Source of the DNA: Protula sp. h YS-2021
Lineage: Eukaryota > Annelida > Polychaeta > Sabellida > Serpulidae
NCBI GenBank assembly: GCA_949752745.1
Contig: OX457031.1
Location: 25,930,081-25,994,080 of the forward strand
Direction: 5' to 3'
Length of the DNA stretch: 64,000 nt
Position numbers and translations under genes: made by a program. Positions within the stretch are counted from its first letter, which is position 1; every line of letters begins with the position of its first letter. Positions 23,151-33,690 of this stretch are shown here, in pieces. The notes under the pieces were generated by a model. The model searched no databases, was not told the DNA's origin, and saw only the letters and a program-made list of their open reading frames with translations.

Positions 23151-24047
23151 AAAAACCCATTTATTGAAGTATCAATAGGCTTGCATGGTCTCCAAAAAGT
23201 GGTAGTCGCATTTTAAAAACAGGTTACTGGAAATTTTTCAAAGGACAACTCCTAAAACATGAAGCCATTCTGATTATGTGCGAAGAACTACTTTGAAGAA
23301 CGTGATCCCCAAAATATTCTAAAGGCGGCACGAGCTCAGTGTTTGGATTTCGGGAAAAAATTTTTTTAAAGAAACTATTACACAAAGAGTAATATTCTAA
23401 AAGTTTGAATGCAATCCGATCAAAATGGCGAGAGAAAAACATTTTGAAAACTGGCAGCCAACAAATCATAAATGCTGCACTTAGCCAATTCTTGCTGGAT
23501 CACCGAAAAGAGGGGACAAGAGAGAACAGCCTAGTGATAATTTATGCAAAATTTGAAGGCAATCCAAATAAAATTGTGCAACAAAAAACCTTTGGAAAAT
23601 TGACTATTAAAAGTTTTTAAATGCCCAGAATTGGCCAGTTTTTGGCTGATCGCCAAAACATTTCGAAACAGGATTACCCAGTAAACATTCGGATAAATTT
23701 TACGGTAATTCGTTTAAAATTGTGGGAGTAGAAGCATGATGAAAATTGGTTTAAAAATTATCAATGCTCCTCCCCCACCCCCACCCCCCACCCCATTTGA
23801 CCAATTTTTGGCGGATCGACAAAATTATTTTTAAAAAGATAACTATCTCGGAAAATCGTTCAAAATTTGTTCACGATTCTGAAAAATGCCGCAAGCCTTA
23901 AATTTGGCCGATTTCTGAGTCTCGCCAAAAAGGTACTATTTCAAGTGAAGACAGGCTAGTGAACTTATAACCAAAATTTGAAGGAAATCTGACGACAAGT
24001 GTTGGTGACCAAGCATTTGGAATAAAATTTCAGACGGGAGACGGATT
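23151..24047 (+). repeat. Family D tandem repeats (~150-170 bp), copy I
   Basis: Units carry GCAATCCGATCAAAATGGCG, ATTTTGAAAACTGGC, GGCCAGTTTTTGGCTGATCG, CCCAGTAAACATTCG and a C-rich run (23770-23800). They align in order with 28250-29100, including AAATCATAAATGCTGCACTT and AGGGGACAAGAGAGAACAGC. Confidence 0.65.
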
Positions 24048-24113
24048 TGTGGTTAAACTATTCCAGTAAGTATGTCACCGATTGAGTACCGTTGCACATA
24101 GACGTCGCATCAG

Positions 24114-24305
24114 TGTTTTCAAAGCAAAATGGAGTAAACTTTTCTTCCTTCTAGAGCTTTAAATGTTGGCTAAGCATTCACTGCGGAAGAAGCCGTTTTT
24201 ACATATTTTTTCTCTCTTATTTATGTGTTCTTTTTCATTCTTTTTTTTTCTTTTTTTCTTTCTCATTGCAAAAAATACTAAAAAGTTTCCAAAAAAAAAA
24301 AAAAA
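24114..24305 (+). mobile_element. Small retroposed insert with poly-A tail
   Basis: ATCAG flanks both sides (24109-24113, 24306-24310), and copy I at about 17868 has the empty site (GTCGCATCAGGCGATG). The 192 bp insert ends in about 15 A. The body has a T/C-rich stretch (24200-24270) and no recognised RNA gene or frame. Poly-A plus a flanking duplication suggests LINE-mediated insertion; the source is unknown. Confidence 0.65.
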
Positions 24306-24431
24306 ATCAGGCGATATATCAACGTTGGGATTTTGTTGATTATAGAAGTCGTATGATCAAAGTTACGAAAAGTCTGTAGAGAAAAATCGAAACAACGTCA
24401 ATCTCCCGACGTCAAGAGAGCGACGCTATAT

Positions 24432-24920
24432 TATGGCGGTATATTTGTGCAAAAATTTCACGGCGTTCGCGCTCCATTTATTTTTGATCGAAATGGTGTT
24501 TATGTGCAATTAATAGACGAGAAAATGTTGAATTCTTTCGCGAACCACTTTTTATGTTATCCAAGTCGCTATTAATTTCTGCACGTGGTTTTTCTTATAA
24601 AAAAAAAATAAATGATAGAATGAATTAAATTTATCGCGACCTGTGATTAAATTAACTTTTCGCGTTCCAAAATGAAAAAAAAAAATTACATGATAAAACG
24701 CATGTTGAGACAAACGTTCTTTAAAACACAAGAGGTTTAATTATGGTGCGCGATAAAATTATAGCGTAACTGAAGAACGCGACCTGAATAGTCAAATAAT
24801 ATATGAAATTTAAATGTTGCGCGGCTAATAAAATTGCCGCGAGGCGATTCAAATATAAGCGAGGAAAAATAAAATATGCAACATGCGCGTTTTGAGTTTT
24901 TGTTCAAATATTCCGCCATA
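24432..24920 (+). mobile_element. TATGGCGG MITE, complete, 489 bp
   Basis: Inverted ends TATGGCGGTATATTTG / CAAATATTCCGCCATA; CTATAT duplicated on both sides (24426-24431, 24921-24926). Copy I (about 17978) has the empty site. Interior words include TTTCACGGCGTTCGCGCTCC, TTCTTTCGCGAACCACTTTT, CTTTTCGCGTTCCAAAAT and AACGTTCTTTAAAACACAAG. No coding capacity. The family recurs at 39.2-42.4 kb. TIR start and 6 bp duplication resemble those of the GATATC MITE; superfamily unassigned. Confidence 0.87.
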
Positions 24921-25316
24921 CTATATAGACGTGGGAAAAATCAAAGTGTCGCCGACACCCCGTCGTCAAAATGTACTACCTCTGGGTCATCTGGTAACCC
25001 AGATTATTTTTCATGAATATTTTTCAAAAGGAGTCAAGAAAAAACTTTCACACTCCTGAAATTCCTAGAGTTCACGTCTTAGTTTTGGTCAATTTAATTG
25101 TCAAAACCAGCTATTGTGGTTTTAATTCCGATGAGTGATAATATGAGTTTGTGTAGTTAAAACTCCAACGCCAACACAACTCGATATTTCCGACGTCATT
25201 TCAACGTTGCACAAAAGACGCTGAATAAACGTCGGGGAAACTGGGTTTTGTTTGAGACAAAAGCAACGTCTAAACAACATCGCTTTTCTAACGTCTATTC
25301 TACGTTTTGTAAAAAA

Positions 25317-25914
25317 TATAGGCATCAGAGATACTAAGCCTTCAGCCAGCTCCTTTTTTGGTCGAGCACACTCAAACTTTGACGTCGCACATTTTAAATG
25401 TATATTTTTTCCCTGTGTAAGGGTTCAACGCTTTATATCAAACAGTTCATGTCGTAGTGATGCGTACAGCGTCGCCTGTATGGCAGTGCAATACACGAAA
25501 AATTGCCTAAGGTGAGAGGGTCATAATTTCAACAATTTTTGATCAATCAAACTGAAACCTTAACGCTACACAAACTTCAATATATATTCTTTACTGTGCA
25601 AGGTTGCATAGCTTTATATCAAAGCGTTCATGTCGAAGTGATGCGTACAAAGTCGCCTGTATGACAATGCAATACACGAAAAATTGCCTGAGATGAGAAG
25701 GCCGTAATTTCGACAATTTTTTATCAATCAAATTGAAGCCTTAACGCTGCATACCTTTAATATATATTCTTTCACTGTATTAAATATGAAAAGGTTCAAA
25801 CTCGGAAACTTAACGTTTTGGTGCGTACAAAATAGAGTACCCCAAATGTTAACGGACGGACTAACAGAAAGCAATAGCCCTCAGCCAACATTTGACTGGA
25901 GAGCTAAAAAATTG
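25317..25914 (+). mobile_element. Pearl-like element, same hairpin class as position 1-747
   Basis: The 5' box AAGCCTTCAGCCAGCT (about 25337) approximates the inverse of the 3' hairpin right arm. About two monomers of ~175 bp have CAACGCTTTATATCAAA, TTCATGTCGTAGTGATGCGT, CGCCTGTATGGCAGTGCAAT and ACACGAAAAATTGCCTAAGG. A short GGACGGACTAACAGA tract and the hairpin AGCCCTCAGCCAA...CTGGAGAGCTAAAA close it. It lies inside the AACGTT block (GTTTTGTAAAAAA | ACGTTGATTTATGGTCGCAA). Confidence 0.65.
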
Positions 25915-26340
25915 ATAAAAAAAACGTTGATTTATGGTCGCAACCATTCATTTAGAATTAAATTTAATGTTGCGATTTGGCCTGGTTGACGTCACACCCT
26001 CAAGAATATGCGCATCAAATCGTGTAAGCTGAACATCATAAGCATTCTAGTCATTATAATCAAATACGGACATTCTACGCGTAAATCCCCCCCCCCCCTT
26101 CTTCGTGAACATACCACCCTGTATTCAAAGAGACATAACCGTGCGCTTACCCTATGACGTAGCATGTGATGCAGAACGCAGGCAAACGACACACAGCGTT
26201 GAGTAGTCAGGGGGAGAACGCAACTGTAAGGAGAAAAAAAAATGACATGGACATCACTAACAGGCAGTAACATAAACAAGACTCTTAATAGATTGAATGT
26301 TAAATTAAAAAAAAAAAAGACGGGATTGTCCATGGACAAT
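25915..26340 (+). repeat. AACGTT block continuation, copy II
   Basis: Aligns with 18430-18830: GAATTAAATTTAATGTTGCG, GCTGAACATCATAAGCATTC, AAATACGGACATTCT, CATACCACCCTGTATTCAAA, CAGCGTTGAGTAGTCAGGGG, GAACGCAACTGTAAGGAG. Ends with ATTGTCCATGGACAATG as at 8.28 kb. A C-run is at 26088-26098. Confidence 0.7.
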
Positions 26341-26851
26341 GCTCCAGGTCACGAAAAAAAGTAATAGCCAAGGCGTTTGTAATGTTCACTACCTTCACCT
26401 CAAACATTTTACAGAAAATTGATTTTCCGTCCATATTTCCATTTTAATCAAATAATTTTTTTTTTGCCAATATTTGAGCCAATTTTCGGCAAGCTACAAT
26501 ACGAGTAACTGTCAAGAAGAAAATTTTATGACATTTCACAAAGATGCTAGGAGGAGCAAATTTTAAGAAAGTGTCGTTTAAGCCATCATTTCCTCTAGTT
26601 TTGGTAGATCTGCCACCTTTAATCGACATTTCAAGACAATAACTGGCATCACTTAATATTTTTCTAAATAGCTTATTGTTTCTTCGCCAGTTCTTCTTTC
26701 AATTTTTGGTGAATAAAAATGGTAATAATAGCCAGGAAGGTACATATGCCTGCTACCGTTAACCAAAATTAACGTTAACCGAGACAGACTCTGTTCAGAT
26801 ATCATTAAAAAGAATGTCCAGGAACATTGTAAACAGCCGAGACCTACTTAT
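26341..26851 (+). repeat. Family P repeats, copy II
   Basis: GTAATAGCCAAGGCGTTTGT, TTTTCGGCAAGCTACAATAC, GTAACTGTCAAGAAGAAA, TAGATCTGCCACCTTTAATC, GCCTGCTACCGTTAACCAAA and AAGAATGTCCAGGAACATTG follow the order of 22676-23150. Confidence 0.65.
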
Positions 26852-28242
26852 AACAAGACAATCATAGACTGCACATGCCCCGCCGCGCTAATCTACGACA
26901 AAATCTAAATTGTCATAAATCGCCAAAATTACATGTTTTGAAGAAATAAAAAATCAAGTGGATCAGTGAAACTGACTATGTCCCCCGCCGGCGTACAATC
27001 CCAGTATTTGATTTTGTTAGGTTGGACTACAACCCTTCGTATCATATTCGGGAATTTTAAAATTCCAGCTGGGCCAAAGTCCTTGGGCCAACATGGCTCA
27101 TTTACAATACCAATTCTTGTTACCATCCATACTACCTATGTGTAATAACATTTTGCCAATTGTTTCATTCCAGTATGTAAGGGTTGTGAAAATTTGTGAA
27201 GTTCAGCTTGGCCAATGTCCCTGGGCCGACAAAGCTCATTTACAATACCGACCTTTGTTGGTTCCAATACTTCCTATATCTAAAAGATTTCAACAATCGA
27301 TCCAGAATTGTAGGCTTGAGTGTGTTAACAAACTCATTCGACTGAGTAAGGATTGGGAAAATTTGTGAAGTTCAGCTGGGCCAATGTCCTTGGGCCGATA
27401 GAGCTCATTTACAATACCGATCCTTGTTCCTTCCAGTACTACCCATAGATACAATATCTTAACAATCGGTGGAAAGATGTAGGCTTGAGTGTGTTAACAA
27501 ACTCATTCAACTGAGTAAGGATTGGGAAAATTTGTGAAGTTCAGCTGGGCCAATGTCCTTGGGCCGACATGGCTCATTTATATTACCGATCCTTGTTCGT
27601 TCAAGAACTACCCATATATACAATAGATCCTTGTTCGTTCCAGTACTACCCATATATACAATATCTTAACAATCGGTGGAAAAATGTAGGCTTGAGTGTG
27701 TTAACAAACTCATTCGACTGAGTAAGGATTTGGAAAATTTGTGAAGCTCAGCTGGGCCAATGTCCTTGGGCCGACATGGCTCATTTACAATACCGATCCT
27801 TGTTCCTTCCAGTACTACCCATATATACAATATCTTAACAATGGAAAAATGTAGGCTTGAGTGTGTTAACAAAAAAGGTGTCGACAGACGGACAGACGGA
27901 CAGACAAACCCGAAAACTATAGTCCCCGGGCGGGGGAGTCCAAATTTTCCCAAAAAAAGACAATTCTAAAGAAATCAAAACTTGTCTGAAATACAACAAG
28001 GTACCCTAAGAAAACGGCTAAATACAAGCATTTCAAAAGTCCATAACTTTGACATTTTTCGATGAAATCAAAAATTATCCTAACGTTGCAAAACTACATT
28101 ATATATTCTTTCATTCCCCAAGGTATGGTATGCCTGTGATCAACGGTTGCGGAGATATGGCCTGAACATAAGTGATAACGGACAGACGGACGGACATGAG
28201 GCCTTTCTATATCCCCACCTCCGCTAGGACGGCAGGGGATAA
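26852..28242 (+). mobile_element. Pearl-like element X, split by another pearl-like element
   Basis: Starts AACAAG (26852) with a 5' box TGCCCCGCCG (about 26876) that approximates the inverse of the 3' hairpin (ATCCCCACCTCCG...CGGCAGGGGATAA, to 28242). The flanks rejoin to the uninterrupted sequence of copy I near 23162 (TTATTGAAGTATCAATAGGC). Only one monomer is left, with AACGGTTGCGGAGATATGGC (about 28142), and a GGACAGACGGACGGACA tract (28179-28196). The middle is occupied by 26953-27940. Confidence 0.65.
26953..27940 (+). mobile_element. Pearl-like family F, nested in element X
   Basis: Starts ATCAAGTGGATCAGTGAAAC; 5' box TCCCCCGCCGG (about 26981) is the inverse of GGCGGGGGA at the 3' end (27930). 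About five monomers of 150-180 bp: CAGCTGGGCCAATGTCCTTG, GGCCGACATGGCTCATTTAC, AATACCGATCCTTGTTCCTT, ACTACCCATATATACAATAT, AAATGTAGGCTTGAGTGTGT. A GACAGACGGACAGACGGACAG tract follows (27884-27904). The monomers resemble those at 1-660 and 43.73-43.85 kb in GGCTCATTTACAAT and TCCTTGG. Confidence 0.8.
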
Positions 28243-30330
28243 TTATCAATAGACTTGGATGGTAGCCAAAAAGTGGCAGTCGTATTTAAAACCCGGTTAC
28301 TGAAAACGTGAAAGCATTCTGATTACACGTAGGAGAACTATTTTGAAAAACTCGATCCCTAAAACATTCATGGCATGAAGAGTAATATTCTAAAAGTTTG
28401 AATAAATCAAATCAAACTGCAGCAAGCACTGCATTTTGGAAAACAAGAAGATTTAAAATGCCGCCAATTGGCCAAGTTACTTTTCAAGAAAGGACCGCCC
28501 AGTGAATATTTACGCAAAACTTGAAGGCAATCCAATCAAAATAGCGGGAGAAATAAATATTTTGAAAACTGGAAACCAACAAATCATAAATGCTGCACTT
28601 AGCCAACTTCTAATGGATCGCCTAAACAAGGGGACAAGAGAGAACAGCCCAGTGAATACTTATGCAAAATTTGAAGGCAATCCAATCAAATTGTGCAAGA
28701 AAAAAAAAACCTTTGGAAAATTGACTATTAACAATCGTATTTGGCCAGTTTTTGGCTGATCGCCAACACGTTTCAAGACAGGCCTGCCCAGTAAACATAC
28801 GCATAAATTTTAAGGTAATTCGTTTAAAATTGTGGGGTAGAACCATTTTGAAAATTGCTTGTAAGAAAAATTATAAATGCCCCCTCCCCACCCATTTCAC
28901 CAATTTATGGCGGATCGACAAAAATATTTTTCAAAAGAGAACCATCTGGCAAATTCGTTCAAAATTGTTAAAGGTTCTGAAAAATGTGCCCAGCCCCAAA
29001 TTTGGTCAAATCTGAGGCTCGCCAAAAAGGTATTTTTCAAGTGATTACAGGCTAGTGAACTTCTAACCAAAATTTGAAGGCAATCCGATCAAAATTGTGG
29101 GAGGCAAAAGAGAAGCATCTAGGAAAGAATCACACAAAATTGAAAAGGAATCTGATCCAAATTGTGGGACTAAAACTACCTTTAAAATTTGCTTCCGAAA
29201 AATTAAAATGCCCTGCAATCCTATCAAAATTGTGAAAGACGAAGCCGTAGAAAAGGCGGCTACCAAAAATTAAAAATACCCCAATTTGGCCAGTTTTTGG
29301 TGGATCGCCAAAATCTTTCAAGACAGGCCTACCAACTAAACGTTGGCACAAAATTTCAACTGGATTCAAATTGTGGAAATACAAGCACTTCGAAAATTGG
29401 CTACTAAGAAATTTTAAAATATCCCCCCCTCTCCTCTCCCTGTTACCTGGTTTATTTTGAATCGACCAAAAAGTAACAATTGAAAGGAGAACAGGCAAGT
29501 GAACATTTAAGCACAATTTGATAATTTGAAGGTAATTCGATAGGAGTTGTGAGAGAAGAAGCATTTGGAAAACTGGCTACCAATTTTTGGCGGATTGCTA
29601 AAAAAAATCCGTTTTGACCTGCCAAGTAAACGTTGGCATAAAATTTGAAGGGAATTCTATTCAAAATGTTGAAGTAGAAGCATTTTAAAAATTACAATGC
29701 GCCCCGCCCCCCATTTAGGTTTTTGCTGATCGTAAAAACAGATATTTATCAAAAGCAAAGTATTTAGGGAACAATGGCAAAATTTGAAAAGAAATACAAT
29801 CCAAATTGTGGGAGTAAAACCATTTTGAAAACTGGCTACCGAAGAATTAAAACTGCCCGTAATTTGGTTAAATTTTGGTGGATCGCTAAAAAAACTAATT
29901 TTGAAAAAAAAAACGAACGGTTCATGAACATTTATGCAAAATTTGAATGGGATCTGATCAATTTATAAAAGAAAAGGCATTTAAATATTGGCGACCAAAA
30001 AATTTAAAAAATATCCCCCATTTAACCAACTTTTGGTAGATCGTCGGAAAAAGTTGAAGGGAATCCGATTAAAATTGTGGAAGCAGAAGCATTTTGAAAA
30101 TTAGCCACTAAAAACTTTAAAAAGGCCCCAGTTATGGAAACTTCAGATTTTAGATCACCAAAAATAAATTACTTTTCAAAACAGGATAGTCTAGCAAAGA
30201 TTTATTCGGTCAAAATTATAAAAGAAGTATTTTGAAAATTGACTACCAAAAATTTATAAATGTGCCAACTTGGCAAATATTTAGGGAATTATCAAAAATT
30301 AAATTTTTAAGAGAGAACCATCTGAGGAAC
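28243..30330 (+). repeat. Family D tandem repeats, copy II and beyond
   Basis: About 13 diverged units of 150-170 bp. Landmarks: TTTTTGGCGGATCGCCAAAA, TCAAGAGAGGACTACCCAGT, GTGAACATTTATGCAAAATT, TGAAGGCAATCCGATCAAAA, TTGTGGGAGAAGAAGCATTT and GAAAATTGGCTACCAAAAAA. C-rich runs sit at the same place in many units (28870, 29414, 29701, 30011). The first 850 bp align with 23200-24000. Confidence 0.7.
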
Positions 30331-31442
30331 AACTAGACTTGCCAGTGTTTCTGTTAAAACAAAAACGGATATGTCTCTCCTGCCCCCCCCCCCCCCCCTA
30401 ATCAGCCACGTGGAAAAAAATTCCTTGCTTAAGAGTACAACATTGGCGATCCCAAAAAATTGGAAAAATCGCCAAAAACACATTTTTACAAAAAATGAAA
30501 AACCTCGCAGTAAACATTTCTACTATATGTGGGTTCTTCTTGCCACGTTTCAGCCTAATCCAACAAGTCGTTTCGGAGATAACGCAACAATACGGCCCAG
30601 AAGTTAATTTTCAACGGAAATGAAAAAAACCTTCGCAGTAAACATTTGAACTATATGTGGGTTCTTCTTGCCACGTTTCAGTCTAATCCAACAAACCGTT
30701 TCTCAGATATCGCAACAATATGGCCCAAAAAAGCTAAAAATCAAAACTTAAGAAAATCGCCAAAAATACATTTTCAACGGAGATGAAAAAAAAACATCGC
30801 AGTAAACATTTGCACTATATGTGAATTCTTCTTGCCACGTTTCAGTCTAATTCAACAAACTGTTTCGGAGATATCGCAACAATATGGCCCAAAAAAAGCT
30901 AAAAATCAAAAATGAAAAAAATCGCCAAAAATTCATTTTCAACGGAAATGGAGAAAAAGTTCGCAGTAAACATTTGCACCATATGTGTGTTGTGCTTTCC
31001 AAGTTTCAGTCTAATCCAACAAACTGTTTAGGAGATATCGCAATAATATCGGCCCAAAATTTTTAAGCCAAAAATTGGCCAAAAAATACATTTTTAGCGG
31101 AAATAAAAAAAAAACTTTGCACTATACATTTGCGCTATATGTGTGTTCTTCTTGCTACATCTGAGTTTTATCCAACGAACTGTTTTGGAGATATAGCTTG
31201 CCAAAGTGAAAAAATGCACGAAAACCCTCCCTATGTTCAAAAATTTGCCAAAAATAGAATTTTTGAAGGAACGAAAAAAAATAACACGGGCATCATCTAG
31301 ACATGAACCAAAATATGTATGTATGTTTTGAAAAAATTTGAGTCATTAATTTTATAAGATCTCAGTGCGGCGGACGGACAGAAGGACGGAAGGACGGACA
31401 CACCAAATGCTATACATGTCTCCCTTAGGGGGTGACATATAA
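30331..31442 (+). mobile_element. Pearl-like family G, ~160 bp monomers
   Basis: Starts AACTAG (30331); ATATGTCTC near the 5' end (about 30367) is echoed by the 3' hairpin CATGTCTCCCTTAGGGGGTGAC, ATATAA (31411-31442). Five monomers: GCAGTAAACATTTGCACTAT, ATGTGGGTTCTTCTTGCCAC, GTTTCAGTCTAATCCAACAA, ACTGTTTCGGAGATATCGCA, ACAATATGGCCCAAAAAA. A GGACGGACAGAAGGACGGAAG tract is at 31372-31400. A 17-base C-run (about 30383-30399) lies near the 5' end. Confidence 0.8.
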
Positions 31443-32356
31443 TTCTGCACAATCGGAAAGGAATCTGATAAAAATTGGCCACCAATAAATTAAAAATGCC
31501 TCCCCCCCCCCCACCCATTTGGTCATATTTTGTGGATCACCAAAAATATATTTTCAAGAGAGGCATACTTAGGTGAGCATTTTTGCCAAAATTTGAAGAA
31601 AAATGGATCAAAATTGTGTTTTAAAATTTGGCAACAAAAAAAATGGTCAACTCCCACCTCCCACATTTGATCTGCTTCTAGCACATCGCCAAAAATAGTA
31701 AGATTTCAGAGGCCTACCTGAAGCAGTTCGTAGTGAACTTTGGAGGAATCTGTTCAAACCTAAAGAAGAAGAAGAAACATTTTAAGTACACGTTTACATC
31801 CGTACATACAGACGACAGATGCCCTTTATTAAGTTCCGTCAACACTTAGAATAAATTTTAACGAATCACGCAAGAAGTAATAGCCAAGCAGGTACTAATG
31901 TCCGCTACGTTTGATTAAAATTAAATTTTGTGTTTAAGCTTCCCGATATTTTTTGCAAACCACCAAAACAAATTATACCATCTGGGTACTGAAATACGTT
32001 TCCGTTATTCGAATCCTAGCCAGAATCACCAGAAAACCCAGGTGCGGAGTAATGTCCGTTACAGTTAATTAAAATTTCAAGCAAGCGATGTGATGTTTCT
32101 GAGTTAAAGATTTCAATAAGATTGTTTTTCACCAATTTTCCCATCAATTTTTGGCGAATCTGTATTTTTTGTGCTAATTTTGCTATTTGGCATCAGTTTA
32201 GACTTTACTATAAAAATTAGTTTTTCGCCAATAATCAAGTCTGGCCGAGCGCAAAAAAAAAGAGAAATAGGCACTTAGATAGTAGTGTCTGCTAACGTTA
32301 ACTGAAGTTTTAATACATTATGACCATTTAGCTGACTTAAATAGCCAGGCAGAAAC
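31443..32356 (+). repeat. Family D then family P repeats
   Basis: 31443-31850: two to three family D units with a C-run at 31502-31512 and a tail GTACACGTTTACATCCGTAC, ATACAGACGACAGATGCC (also seen at 62.82 kb). 31851-32356: family P units with GCCAAGCAGGTACTAATGTC, CAATTTTTGGCGAATCTG and AAATAGCCAGGCAG. Confidence 0.6.
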
Positions 32357-33690
32357 TATGGAATGCCGTTTTTACATTTATTAGGGAACTATTGATATCA
32401 AGAATTAATTTTTGATCTCAAAAATTGATTTTTTAATGAATTAATTTTTGATCTCAAAAATTGATTTTTTAATATCAAGAATTATTTTTGATCTAAAAAA
32501 TCTATATTTTGATGTCAAGAATTTTTTATTGAATGCCATTTTCACATTAATTGCTGAATTATTGATTTCAAGAATTAATTTTTGATCCCAAAAATTGCTT
32601 TTTTGATATCAAGAATTCCTGTTTGATCTCAAAAAATCCATATTTTGCTATCAAGAATTAATTTTTGCTATCTGTAATGACATTCTTAAAATCTCTAAAT
32701 GTATTCTTGATCTCAAAAAAAAATTTTGAGATCAATAAATATTTAGAGATATTAAGAAATATTTAGTGATATCAAAAATGATTTTATGATATCTAAATTT
32801 AATTTTTTGGGATCAAAGACTGAATTCTTGAGAGCAAAAATGAAATAGTTGAGATCAAAATGAATTTTGAGCCCAATAATTCATTTTCTTTTTATTGATA
32901 TCAAAAATTTATTTCATATATCATAATTTCAGACGTATACTTTTGTAATTTGTATTTTGAAATCTGCGAGCGATTTCTTGGTCTCAAAAATTCAGAAACG
33001 CACATCTGTAAATCAATAGACTGGTCCTTGTATACAGAATCTTGCTTTAAATTTTTTACTGTACAAAAAAGCAGCAATTCTTGAGATAAAAAATTGTGTT
33101 GTTATTATTGATTTCAATAATTCAAGCTTTCATCTCCAAAATTTAATTGACGATTTGTTTTATTTTATGTTAATATGTGTCTCCCTTAAGATTTGTTAAG
33201 TTTGTAAAATTGATCTCAGGAATAAATTTTTGCCATCTAAAATTCAATTATTGATAGCAAAATATAAATTATTGAGATCTACATTAATTTATTGATATCT
33301 GTAATTATATTTTGATATCAGAAATAAGCATTAAATGTTAATGCAGCAATCCATATTTTGCTATCTGTAATTGTGTTTTTGAGATCACTAAATGTATTCT
33401 TGATTTCAAAAAATAATTTGTGATATCGATAAATATGTGCAGATATCAATAAATATTTATTGATATAAAAATGACTTAATGATATCTAAAATTGATTGTT
33501 TGAGATCAAAAGTTTAATTCTTGATAGCAGAAAAGAAATATTCATTTCCATTAAATTGATATCAAGAATTTATTTCAGATATCATTATTTCAAACTGATA
33601 CTTTTTTAATTTGTACTTTGAAATCTGCAAACGATTTTTTGGTCTCAAAAATTGATTTTGATATCAAAATATCAGTCTATTTAAAAAAAA

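Larger units (their letters stand above)
24048..25316 (+). repeat. AACGTT block, copy II, with two insertions
   Basis: Aligns with 17813-18415. Compared with copy I it has gained a short poly-A-tailed insert (24114-24305) and a TATGGCGG MITE (24432-24920). It keeps CAACGTCAATCTCCCGACGT, CTACCTCTGGGTCATCTGGT and AACGTCTATTCTACGTTTTG. Confidence 0.75.
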
